Of a stretch of DNA of 64,000 bases, positions 9,587 to 17,769 are shown in pieces. The stretch's first letter is position 1; each line of letters begins with the position of its first letter. This stretch comes from Wenzhouxiangella sp. AB-CW3. GTDB lineage: Bacteria > Pseudomonadota > Gammaproteobacteria > Xanthomonadales > Wenzhouxiangellaceae. A program made the translations under genes and the position numbers. The stretch covers positions 3,177,225 to 3,241,224 of the forward strand of contig NZ_CP061368.1 of NCBI RefSeq assembly GCF_014725735.1, read 5' to 3'. The notes beneath the pieces were generated by a model. It saw only the letters and a program-made list of their open reading frames with translations, made no database searches and had not been told where the DNA came from.

Positions 9587-9991
9587 ATGGCCACCTTCGA
9601 CTTTCATTTCGACGAAGATCATCCGCTCTATCCCCTGGTCAAGTGGGTCATCATCGTGCTGGCCATCGCGCTGGTGCTGGGTGTCGTGCACCAGGTGGGC
9701 ACCGGCTTCTGGCGCTTCTCGCAGAGCTATGAGGGCGAAGTGGTAGCCAAGGAGACCACCGCCAACTGGCTGGCTTTCTTCAGGGATCCCCCGGACCATG
9801 AGAACCCCGGAGAGCGGGAACGTCGGCGCACCAACTACTGGCTGAAGATCGAGACCCCGGATGGGGACTTACAGCGTGTCAAGGTGCATTCCAGCATGTA
9901 CCGCAGGGTTTCCGAAGGAGATCGGATCAGCAAGGACAGCTGGCAGCTACATCCCAGGCAGGTAGGCGAGGCACAAAATTCCGACGACTGA
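9587..9991 (+). CDS. Hypothetical single-pass membrane protein
   Basis: 134 residues (an in-frame GTG at 9557 would add 10). One clear membrane segment (VKWVIIVLAIALVLGVVHQVG) lies near the N-terminus at about 15-35, after the acidic stretch FHFDEDHPL. The rest is a soluble, charged domain with WLKIETPDGDLQRVKVHSSMYRRVSEGDRI, which looks like a small beta-rich module. I do not recognise the family. It stands alone, 124 nt after the helicase gene, with a weak ribosome-binding site. Confidence 0.6.
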   Translation: MATFDFHFDEDHPLYPLVKWVIIVLAIALVLGVVHQVGTGFWRFSQSYEGEVVAKETTANWLAFFRDPPDHENPGERERRRTNYWLKIETPDGDLQRVKVHSSMYRRVSEGDRISKDSWQLHPRQVGEAQNSDD

Positions 9992-10205
9992 CTGATCTGA
10001 GAAAGCTGATTCGTGGATAGTGCCGGCGGCGACTTCACGCCCCAACAGGGAACCAGCGCGCTGGTGGGCGCCATCACGACCGACCCGCGCGCCACTGACG
10101 ACTTTCATGGTCGCACACGACGGGCACCCCCTGATGACACCGAGGTCGGGGCAGTTGTCCTTCCCGCATTGTTCGCCGATAGATTCCAGGCGGAGTAAGT
10201 CTTAA

Positions 10206-11930
10206 TCAGCCGACGAAATACTTCACATAAAACCATAGCCCGGTGATGCCTAGCACAAGCAGCATTGGTGCCACCACCATGGGATCCCTGCGTTCGAGCT
10301 GGGTCAGAAACAGCTGACTCTGTGTCAACCACTTCGCATGACGTTGCAGCAGGGGCATCAGTCTCCGATCAAACTGTTTATCGTTAATCAGGATCTTGCC
10401 ATTACCAAGCCGGAATGGTACGAAATGCCGATCCCATAGCATTGCGTTGGTGCCGTACTGTACTTCGCGCGGCTCGATTCGGCACACCGTTTCATCGTCT
10501 ATCGCCAGCAGAAGCTGCTGTTCTTCCATACCCAGTCTATACCGGGTCCATCGGCCGATCTGTCGGGCGGCAACCGTCATGAATGCACTCAACATCAGAA
10601 ACATGCCCCACGTCATGATCAGCAAGTGATTCATGGTACTGGCTTGATCCTCGGGTGCCGCACCCGTCAACGAGGTGAAGGTATACCAAATCACTGCAAT
10701 TAACATCAAAGGTATGCCCGCCAGCCCGAAATTAGTGGTCAAACGAAGGCTTCTGATGGTTTTCAGATCATACTCGAACCAGTAGGGCCCATCCTCGGCA
10801 ACCACAGCATGCGCGGAAGCTTCTGCTGGTTCGGCTGAGTCTTCAGTCGCTCTGGCTTGACGCAGGCCGAAGAGCAGAAAACCACCGGCCAGAGACAGCA
10901 ACAGGGCCATCTGCAACCACAGGGTTCGGGTTCGGGCCGCCACCTCATCGCCAAGCTCTTCCAGGTACGGGCCAAGACCGGGTGGCTCGACCGGGGTAAG
11001 AGACTCGTCGGCAGGATCGAAGTACAACAGCTCGTCTGCCCCGAGAACGGCCAGCATCAGGCCTTCGCGGTAAGCTGTCAGTCCGACCACATCGGTGAGC
11101 ATGGGATCGGCGATTCGATGAACACGCTGCCAGTCGGGGTCGATTCGAAACAGCTCTCCGTCTTTCATGGCCATATTGGTTGATACCAACCACCAGAAGC
11201 CATCGGCAAAACCCAGTCGAATCGGCATGCGCCGTCTATCCGTCGCGTCATGCTCCAGCAGGCGAAACACCGTCTCGGATTCGCCGAAACGGTTGCCGGC
11301 CACCGACATCCGGGTCACCCTGTGGCCATTGGTATCGACCAGGTACAGGGCATCGTCCCTCCAGTGCAGATCATTGGGGAAGCGGGCTTGCCGGTACCGA
11401 TCCAGGATGCGGCCATTGCCGTCAAGCAGGTAGACCTTGTGTCGACCGGTGTCGGCCAGGGCGAAGCGTTCGTCGGGCAAGGACACCATGGCGAAATCGT
11501 CATTGAGCTCGAGTTCGCTTGCCCCCCAGCGATCACATTGTCGCAGTCCATTCCGGCAATGCTCGATGGTGCTTGTGCCGCCGGCACTGGGCGAGTGCCT
11601 CAGGAAACGCCGGATTCTGTCACGGTGAGAAACGGACTTCCCGCCGGTGTTGATCAGCCAGCTGCCGTCCCCGAGCTCCAGCAGGGCGCCCTGATAGCGC
11701 TCGATGCCGCGGGGACGGAAATCGAGACTGCGTTCTTCGTCCACCGCCATCCATTGACCCGCGACCCGAACCAGCAACTGTCCGTCATCATCGGTCACGA
11801 ATCGATCGGGAAACGGACGGACCAGCAATGGACTGGTCAGAAAATAGACCACCACCGCCAGAACGGCCAGAATGATGAAAGGATATGCATAGCGATTATC
11901 TATGCTTAGATTCAGTACACTCTTCGACAC
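10206..11930 (-). CDS. Unrecognised membrane protein with propeller-like middle domain
   Basis: 574 residues, no family recognised with confidence. An N-terminal membrane anchor (about 15-33) is followed by about 300 residues outside the membrane. Repeated short motifs there (LPDERFALADTGRHKVYLLDGNGRI, DDALYLVDTNGHRVTRM, DGELFRIDPDW, DELLYFDPADESL) resemble NHL or six-bladed propeller strands. Then come a second membrane helix (about 345-362), a linker, two more helices (about 400-450), a soluble segment with EVQYGTNAMLWDRHFVPFRL, and a C-terminal helix (about 548-570). The gene is isolated and convergent with the plus-strand gene at 9587-9991. A sensory or binding role is only a guess from the topology. 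Confidence 0.7.
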   Translation of the reverse strand: MSKSVLNLSIDNRYAYPFIILAVLAVVVYFLTSPLLVRPFPDRFVTDDDGQLLVRVAGQWMAVDEERSLDFRPRGIERYQGALLELGDGSWLINTGGKSVSHRDRIRRFLRHSPSAGGTSTIEHCRNGLRQCDRWGASELELNDDFAMVSLPDERFALADTGRHKVYLLDGNGRILDRYRQARFPNDLHWRDDALYLVDTNGHRVTRMSVAGNRFGESETVFRLLEHDATDRRRMPIRLGFADGFWWLVSTNMAMKDGELFRIDPDWQRVHRIADPMLTDVVGLTAYREGLMLAVLGADELLYFDPADESLTPVEPPGLGPYLEELGDEVAARTRTLWLQMALLLSLAGGFLLFGLRQARATEDSAEPAEASAHAVVAEDGPYWFEYDLKTIRSLRLTTNFGLAGIPLMLIAVIWYTFTSLTGAAPEDQASTMNHLLIMTWGMFLMLSAFMTVAARQIGRWTRYRLGMEEQQLLLAIDDETVCRIEPREVQYGTNAMLWDRHFVPFRLGNGKILINDKQFDRRLMPLLQRHAKWLTQSQLFLTQLERRDPMVVAPMLLVLGITGLWFYVKYFVG

Positions 11931-12059
11931 CCTCTACTCCCTACGCCATCTACGGCAACAATCTCCCAGCCACGATTTTACCCGATTTATCCAGCAGAAC
12001 AATCACCTCGGCAGCAATACCGATAGAATGAAGCGACTGATATCAGGAGAGCGTCTAGT

Positions 12060-12563
12060 ATGGAATGGCTGAGCTGGGAACTACTCTACTGGCCGGCATG
12101 GGTACTGGCCATCGTATTGATCCTGGTCGGCCTGGCAGGAACCATTCTCCCGGTACTGCCGGGCGTGCCCATCGTGTTGCTGGGGCTGATCCTGATCGCC
12201 TGGCTGGATGGTTTCGCGCAGGTGGGATTCTGGACGCTGGCCTGGCTGACCGTGCTGGCGATGCTGTCGGTCATTATCGATTTCCTGGCTACAGCCGAAG
12301 GGGCACGACGTTTCGGTGCCGGACGGCTGGCCATACTGGGTGCGGCCGTGGGGCTGCTGGTCGGCATCTTCTTCGGCCTGCCGGGCATTTTGTTCGGGCC
12401 GTTCGTGGGGGCGGTGGTCGGCCACCTGATCGGGAAGGCGAACCTGGATGATTCGATGCGTGCCGGTGTGGGGGCCACCATCGGCGTCATGGTCGGCACG
12501 ATCTCGAAGATCGTGATTGCGTTTGTCATGCTGGTTTGGTTTGGGGTGGCTTGGTGGTTGTGA
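12060..12563 (+). CDS. DUF456 family membrane protein
   Basis: 167 residues, almost entirely hydrophobic, with about five membrane segments. The pattern LVGLAGTILPVLPGVPIVLLGLILIAW, then glycine-rich helices (GRLAILGAAVGLLVGIFFGLPGILFGPFVGAVVGHLIG), is characteristic of the DUF456 family of unknown function. AGGAG lies about 10 nt before the ATG. The gene stands alone. Its stop codon is followed within a few bases by heptamer repeats and then the 173-bp array. Confidence 0.85.
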   Translation: MEWLSWELLYWPAWVLAIVLILVGLAGTILPVLPGVPIVLLGLILIAWLDGFAQVGFWTLAWLTVLAMLSVIIDFLATAEGARRFGAGRLAILGAAVGLLVGIFFGLPGILFGPFVGAVVGHLIGKANLDDSMRAGVGATIGVMVGTISKIVIAFVMLVWFGVAWWL

Positions 12564-12566
12564 GGG

Positions 12567-12665
12567 GTTAAGTGTTAAGTGTGAGGTGTGAGGTGTGAGG
12601 TGTGAAGTGTGAAGTGTGAAGTGTGAAGTGTGAAGTGTGAAGTGTGAAGTGTGAAGTGTGAAGTG
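12567..12665. repeat. Tandem heptamer repeat (GTGTGAA type)
   Basis: About 13 head-to-tail copies of a 7-bp unit (variants GTGTTAA, GTGTGAG, GTGTGAA) start 3 bp after the DUF456 stop codon. A shorter related run (GGTGTTA, four copies) follows at 12720-12747. The same unit family occurs at 31267-31347. Confidence 0.95.
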
Positions 12666-12768
12666 GGGCTTGCGGGTGGGTTTTCTGTTGCGGGAGGTTT
12701 GGGTGGCTTTGGGGGGGTTGGGTGTTAGGTGTTAGGTGTTAGGTGTTGCGGGCTGGGAGGTTTTGATT

Positions 12769-14630
12769 GTCGTCCCGGAATCGCCTTGGGCGATATCCGG
12801 GGCCTCGCACTGTGAGGTTGGCATGGTGTTGAACGAGGATTGCCGTGCAGATGGCCAGCGTGCGAGGTCCCGGCGCTACGGCCGGAACGACGGGGTGGGA
12901 AGATGTTGGGTGTGATGCGAGGCGAGCGGAGAAGTTTAGTTGTCGTCCCGGAATCGCCTCAGGCGATATCCGGGACCTCGCACGGTGGGGTTGGCATGGT
13001 GTTGAACGAAGATTACCGTGCAGATGGCCAGCGTGCGAGGTCCCGGCGCTACGGCCGGAACGACGGGGTGGGAAGATGTTGGGTGTGATGCGAGGCGAGC
13101 GGAGAAGTTTAGTTGTCGTCCCGGAATCGCCTCAGGCGATATCCGGGACCTCGCACGGTGGGGTTGGCATGGTGTTGAACGAAGATTACCGTGCAGATGG
13201 CCAGCGTGCGAGGTCCCGGCGCTACGGCCGGAACGACGGGGTGGGAAGATGTTGGGTGTGATGCGAGGCGAGCGGAGAAGTTTAGTTGTCGTCCCGGAAT
13301 CGCCTCAGGCGATATCCGGGACCTCGCACGGTGGGGTTGGCATGGTGTTGAACGAAGATTACCGTGCAGATGGCCAGCGTGCGAGGTCCCGGCGCTACGG
13401 CCGGAACGACGGGGTGGGAAGATGTTGGGTGTGATGCGAGGCGAGCGGAGAAGTTTAGTTGTCGTCCCGGAATCGCCTCAGGCGATATCCGGGACCTCGC
13501 ACGGTGGGGTTGGCATGGTGTTGAACGAAGATTACCGTGCAGATGGCCAGCGTGCGAGGTCCCGGCGCTAGGGCCGGGATGACGGGGTGGGAAGATGTTG
13601 GGTGTGATGTGAGGCGAGCGGAGAGATTTAATGGTCGTCCCGGAATCGCCTCAGGCGATATCCGGGACCTCGCACGGTGGGGTTGGCATGGTGTTGAACG
13701 AGGATTGCCGTGCAGATGGCCAGCGTGCGAGGTCCCGGCGCTACGGCCGGAACGACGGGGTGGGAAGATGTTGGGTGTGATGCGAGGCGAGCGGAGAAGT
13801 TTAGTTGTCGTCCCGGAATCGCCTCAGGCGATATCCGGGACCTCGCACGGTGGGGTTGGCATGGTGTTGAACGAAGATTACCGTGCAGATGGCCAGCGTG
13901 CGAGGTCCCGGCGCTACGGCCGGAACGACGGGGTGGGAAGATGTTGGGTGTGATGCGAGGCGAGCGGAGAAGTTTAGTTGTCGTCCCGGAATCGCCTCAG
14001 GCGATATCCGGGACCTCGCACCGTGGGGTTGGCATGGTGTTGAACGAAGATTACCGTGCAGATGGCCAGCGTGCGAGGTCCCGGCGCTACGACCGGAACG
14101 ACGGGGTGGGAAGATGTTGGGTGTGATGTGAGGCGAGCGGAGAAGTTTAGTTGTCGTCCCGGAATCGCCTCAGGCGATATCCGGGACCTCGCACGGTGGG
14201 GTTGGCATGGTGTTGAACGAAGATTACCGTGCAGATGGCCAGCGTGCGAGGTCCCGGCGCTACGGCCGGAACGACGGGGTGGGAAGATGTTGGGTGTGAT
14301 GCGAGGCGAGCGGAGAAGTTTAGTTGTCGTCCCGGAATCGCCTCAGGCGATATCCGGGACCTCGCACGGTGGGGTTGGCATGGTGTTGAACGAAGATTAC
14401 CGTGCAGATGGCCAGCGTGCGAGGTCCCGGCGCTAGGGCCGGGATGACGGGGTGGGAAGATGTTGGGTGTGATGTGAGGCGAGCGGAGAGATTTAATGGT
14501 CGTCCCGGAATCGCCTCAGGCGATATCCGGGACCTCGCACCGTGGGGTTGGCATGGTGTTGAACGAAGATTACCGTGCAGATGGCCAGCGTGCGAGGTCC
14601 CGGCGCTACGGCCGGAACGACGGGGTGGGA
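12769..14630. repeat. Tandem array of 11 copies of a 173-bp unit
   Basis: Units start at 12769, 12942, 13115, 13288, 13461, 13634, 13807, 13980, 14153, 14326 and 14499; the last lacks most of its linker. Each has a 123-bp palindromic element plus a 50-bp linker. The element has outer inverted ends (GTCGTCCCGG and CCGGAACGAC, one mismatch) and an inner perfect 14-bp inverted pair (CCGGGACCTCGCAC with GTGCGAGGTCCCGG). Copies are nearly identical. Open frames of 126-138 codons run through the array in rotating frames because 173 is not a multiple of 3; I treat these as artefacts. The array ends about 5 bp from the nuoN stop codon. No transposase is present. Confidence 0.97.
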
Positions 14631-14634
14631 ATGT

Positions 14635-16071
14635 CTAGACGAAGGCGCTGATGCATAGGCTGATGAGGCCGCCGGAGAAGATTCCAAGGCCGAGGACGGC
14701 GGTGCCGTTGATGGTTAGGACGGCGCGGAAGTCCACGGGGGCGGGGACGCGGTCGGGGGTTTCGGGTTCGTCGAAGTACATTAGTTTGACGACGCGCAGG
14801 TAGTAGAAGGCGCCGATGACCGCGGTGATTACGGCCAGGACGGCCAGGGCGGTGAAGCCGGCGGACAGGGCGGCGGCGATGACTTGCCACTTGGCGAAGA
14901 AGCCGGCGAAAACCGGGATGCCGGCCAGCGAAAACAGGATCATCATCATCAGGAAGGCATGCCAAGGGTTACGCCGGGCCAGGCCCTTGAAGTCATCGAG
15001 CTGGTCAGCCTCGATGCCGTTGTTCGACAGCAGGATGATGACGGCGAAGGCGCCGGCGGACATGATGGCGTAGACGATGGCATAGAACATGGCCGCCGCA
15101 TAGCCCTCGGGCGTGCCCGCCAGGATGCCCAACAACATGAAGCCCATGTGCGCGATGGTCGAATAGGCCAGCATGCGCTTGATGTTGGTCTGGGCGATGG
15201 CCGCGACATTGCCGATGATCAGTGACAGCGCGGCCAGCACCACCAGCATGGCCTGCCAGTCGTCATGCAGGCCGCTCAGGCCATTGTCGAGCAGGCGGAT
15301 GGCCAGGGCCAGGCCGGCCAGCTTGGGTACCGAGGCGATGAACAGGGTGATGGCCAGCGGTGCGCCGTGGTAGACATCGGGCACCCACATGTGAAACGGC
15401 ACGGCGCCGAGCTTGAAGGCGATGCCGATGACCACGAACACCAGGCCGAAAGTCAGCAGCATGTCATCGCCCACTCCCGCACCAAGCGCCGAACTGATCT
15501 CGCCAAGCTGCAAAGAGCCGGTGGCACCGAAGATCAGACTCATGCCATAGAGCAGCATGCCCGAGGCCAGCGAGCCGAGGATGAAGTACTTCATTGCCGC
15601 CTCGGAGCCGGGCAGTGAATCGCGATTGAGGGCAATCAGGGCATAGGTCGACAGCGCCAGCAACTCCAGGCCCAGGTAAAGCGTGAGCATGCTCGAGGCC
15701 GAGATCATCACCATCACGCCAATCAGGGCAAACAGGGTGAGCGTGTAGAACTCGCCCTTGAACAGACTGAACATCCTGAGATAGTGCTTGGCGTAAACAT
15801 AGACGCCCGCGAGTATAATGTAGCTGAAAACCTTGAGCACGTCGCCGAATCGATCGCGTACGAAGGTATCGGCAAAGGCATGCGCGACCTCGCCAGGCTC
15901 CATCATCAAACGCCCGGTCAGAATGGCGGCAAAGATCAGCGTGCCCACCGCCAGCGTATGCGTCAGCCCGCGCCGCTCTTCGGCAATAAACAGATCGGCC
16001 AGCAGAATGACACAGGCCATCGTCAGCACAAAGATCTCGGGCAACGCCAGTTGTAATTCGGCAATCGTCAT
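14635..16071 (-). CDS. nuoN: NADH-quinone oxidoreductase subunit N
   Basis: Antiporter-like membrane subunit of complex I, part of the proton-pumping arm. 478 residues with about 14 hydrophobic helices. The family segments LALSTYALIALNRDSLPGSEAAMKYFILG, KLGAVPFHMWVPDVYHGAP (with the conserved pumping lysine) and IKRMLAYSTIAHMGFMLLG are all present. It is the last gene of the nuo operon. It is separated from nuoM by a 173-bp spacer holding paired decamer repeats, and its stop codon abuts the 173-bp array. Confidence 0.97.
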   Translation of the reverse strand: MTIAELQLALPEIFVLTMACVILLADLFIAEERRGLTHTLAVGTLIFAAILTGRLMMEPGEVAHAFADTFVRDRFGDVLKVFSYIILAGVYVYAKHYLRMFSLFKGEFYTLTLFALIGVMVMISASSMLTLYLGLELLALSTYALIALNRDSLPGSEAAMKYFILGSLASGMLLYGMSLIFGATGSLQLGEISSALGAGVGDDMLLTFGLVFVVIGIAFKLGAVPFHMWVPDVYHGAPLAITLFIASVPKLAGLALAIRLLDNGLSGLHDDWQAMLVVLAALSLIIGNVAAIAQTNIKRMLAYSTIAHMGFMLLGILAGTPEGYAAAMFYAIVYAIMSAGAFAVIILLSNNGIEADQLDDFKGLARRNPWHAFLMMMILFSLAGIPVFAGFFAKWQVIAAALSAGFTALAVLAVITAVIGAFYYLRVVKLMYFDEPETPDRVPAPVDFRAVLTINGTAVLGLGIFSGGLISLCISAFV

Positions 16072-16099
16072 GTCGGCTTCACTTCAAACATTTGATTGG

Positions 16100-16234
16100 A
16101 ACCGCAGATGAACGCGGATAAACGCAGATCAACAGGAACAACAAGTTCGACATCGGCAAAAGAATGCCTCACTTGCTTCATCCGCAAGGCTGCCCGCCCT
16201 TCCAATCTGTGTTCATCTGCGTTCATCTGCGGTT
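16100..16234. repeat. Paired inverted decamer-repeat element A (nuoM-nuoN spacer)
   Basis: The left arm (16100-16133) is three tandem decamers of the form GCRGATNAAC after AACC. The right arm (16205-16234) is the inverted counterpart, GTTCATCTGC units ending GGTT. The outer 30 bases match 27 of 30. The 71-bp interior is unique. It fills the spacer between nuoM and nuoN and would form a long RNA hairpin. Similar elements are at 19755-19895, 24710-24855 and 62891-63101. Confidence 0.92.
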
Positions 16235-16244
16235 CAATAATTCA

Positions 16245-17756
16245 TCAATTAAGCTTCGACTGCATGATGTGCTCGACCAGGTTCTGGACGGACGCTTCCA
16301 TCATTTCGATGAGCGGATACGGCCATACGCCCACGCCGATGACCAGCACGGCGAGTACGGTCAGGACCAGCCATTCGCGCCGGCCCAGGTCTTTGAGCTT
16401 GGCCACGCCCTGGTTGGCCACCTCGCCGTAGAACACCCGCTTGACCAGCCACAGGCTGTAGGCCGCGCCCAGGATCAGGGTGGTGCCGGCGACGAAGGCG
16501 AACCAGAAGTTGGCATGGAAGGCGGCCAGGATGACCATGAATTCGCCGACGAAGCCCGAGGTGCCCGGCAGGCCGGAGTTGGCCATAAAGAACAGCACGG
16601 CGAACATGGCGAACCAGGGCATGGTGTTGGCCACGCCGCCGTAGGCATTGATATCGCGGCTGTGCATGCGATCGTAGAGCACGCCCACGGCCAGGAACAT
16701 GGCGCCGGAAATAAAGCCGTGCGAGATCATCTGCACCATCGCCCCGGTGATGCCCAGCCCGGCGCCGGTGGTCTCGCCGGTATTGCGGGCAATGGCAAAG
16801 GCCAGAAACAGCCCCAGCGTGACAAAACCCATGTGCGAAATCGAGCTGTAGGCGATCAGCTTTTTCATATCGCTTTGCGCCAGGGCGACAAAACCGATAT
16901 AGGCAATGGCCACCAGCGACAGACCGATGACCAGCCAGTCCAGCGCGGCGGCGGCATCGGGGGTAATCGGCAACGAAAACCGCACCAGCCCGTAACCGCC
17001 GATCTTGAGCATGACCGCGGCCAGCACCACGGAACCGCCGGTGGGCGCCTCGACATGGGCGTCGGGCAACCACGTATGCACCGGCCACATCGGCACCTTG
17101 ACAGCAAACGCGATCAGGAAGGCCAGGAAGATCCAGATCTGGGCGGCCAGGGCAATCGGGAAGTCATGAAGATCGAGAATGGCGAAGCTGCCCGACTGCA
17201 GGTACAGCCAGATCAGCGCGATCAGCATGAACACCGAACCGAAGAAGGTGAACAGGAAGAACTTGATGGTGGCGTAGATGCGGTTGGGCCCGCCCCAGAT
17301 ACCGATGATCAGGAACATCGGCACCAGCATGGCTTCGAAGAAGACGTAGAACAGCAACGCGTCGAGCGCGGAGAATACGCCCACCATCAGCCCCTGCAGC
17401 AGCAGGAAAGCGGCCATGTAGAGGTGCGGCTGATTCTTTATTTGCCACCCGGCAACGATGATCAGCACCCCGATCAGCGTGGTCAGCAGAATCAGCGGCA
17501 GTGAAAGACCATCGACACCCAGATGATAATTGACGTCGAAAGCCCCGATCCAGACGGTCTTTTCCTGGAACTGCATGGCCGATGTGGTGACATCGAAGCC
17601 GGCGTAGAGCACCAGTGACAGCACGAAGCTGACCAGGGCGACGATCAGTGCCACCGGCCGCACCAGTTTGGGTGCGCGCACGCCCAGAGCGGCAACGCCG
17701 AAGGCCGCGACGATCGGAATCCAGATCAGCAGGCTGAGCAATGGCCAGTCGAGCAT
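16245..17756 (-). CDS. nuoM: NADH-quinone oxidoreductase subunit M
   Basis: Antiporter-like proton-pumping subunit of complex I; 503 residues, about 14 membrane helices. Recognisable family segments are NYHLGVDGLSLPLILLTTLIG, the conserved glutamate helix FFEAMLVPMFLIIGIWGG, AFAVKVPMWPVHTWLPDAHVEAPT (pumping lysine) and DMKKLIAYSSISHMGFV. The start MLDWPLLSLLIW is 13 nt after the nuoL stop. A 173-bp spacer with repeat element A follows. Confidence 0.97.
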   Translation of the reverse strand: MLDWPLLSLLIWIPIVAAFGVAALGVRAPKLVRPVALIVALVSFVLSLVLYAGFDVTTSAMQFQEKTVWIGAFDVNYHLGVDGLSLPLILLTTLIGVLIIVAGWQIKNQPHLYMAAFLLLQGLMVGVFSALDALLFYVFFEAMLVPMFLIIGIWGGPNRIYATIKFFLFTFFGSVFMLIALIWLYLQSGSFAILDLHDFPIALAAQIWIFLAFLIAFAVKVPMWPVHTWLPDAHVEAPTGGSVVLAAVMLKIGGYGLVRFSLPITPDAAAALDWLVIGLSLVAIAYIGFVALAQSDMKKLIAYSSISHMGFVTLGLFLAFAIARNTGETTGAGLGITGAMVQMISHGFISGAMFLAVGVLYDRMHSRDINAYGGVANTMPWFAMFAVLFFMANSGLPGTSGFVGEFMVILAAFHANFWFAFVAGTTLILGAAYSLWLVKRVFYGEVANQGVAKLKDLGRREWLVLTVLAVLVIGVGVWPYPLIEMMEASVQNLVEHIMQSKLN

Positions 17757-17769
17757 TCTTCCGATCCTT

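Noticed and set aside
10013-10198. Two overlapping 61-codon frames on the plus strand
   Set aside because: No ribosome-binding site, no recognisable motif, and two frames open equally; high-GC noise between convergent genes, or at most a remnant.
12769-14630. CRISPR array
   Set aside because: The units are 173 bp and nearly identical throughout; there are no unique spacers and no cas genes.
12840-14638. Ten overlapping frames of 72-138 codons in the 173-bp array
   Set aside because: They arise because the unit lacks frequent stops; 173 is not a multiple of 3, so the frame rotates each unit, and the sequence is explained by the palindromic element.
16100-16234. Decamer elements as ordinary MITEs
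   Set aside because: The interiors of the four elements share no sequence and no target duplication is visible, so a standard transposable element with conserved inside is not supported.
16164-17504. 446-codon histidine/glutamine-rich plus-strand frame
   Set aside because: Exact antisense of nuoM; the odd composition comes from reading hydrophobic codons on the other strand.
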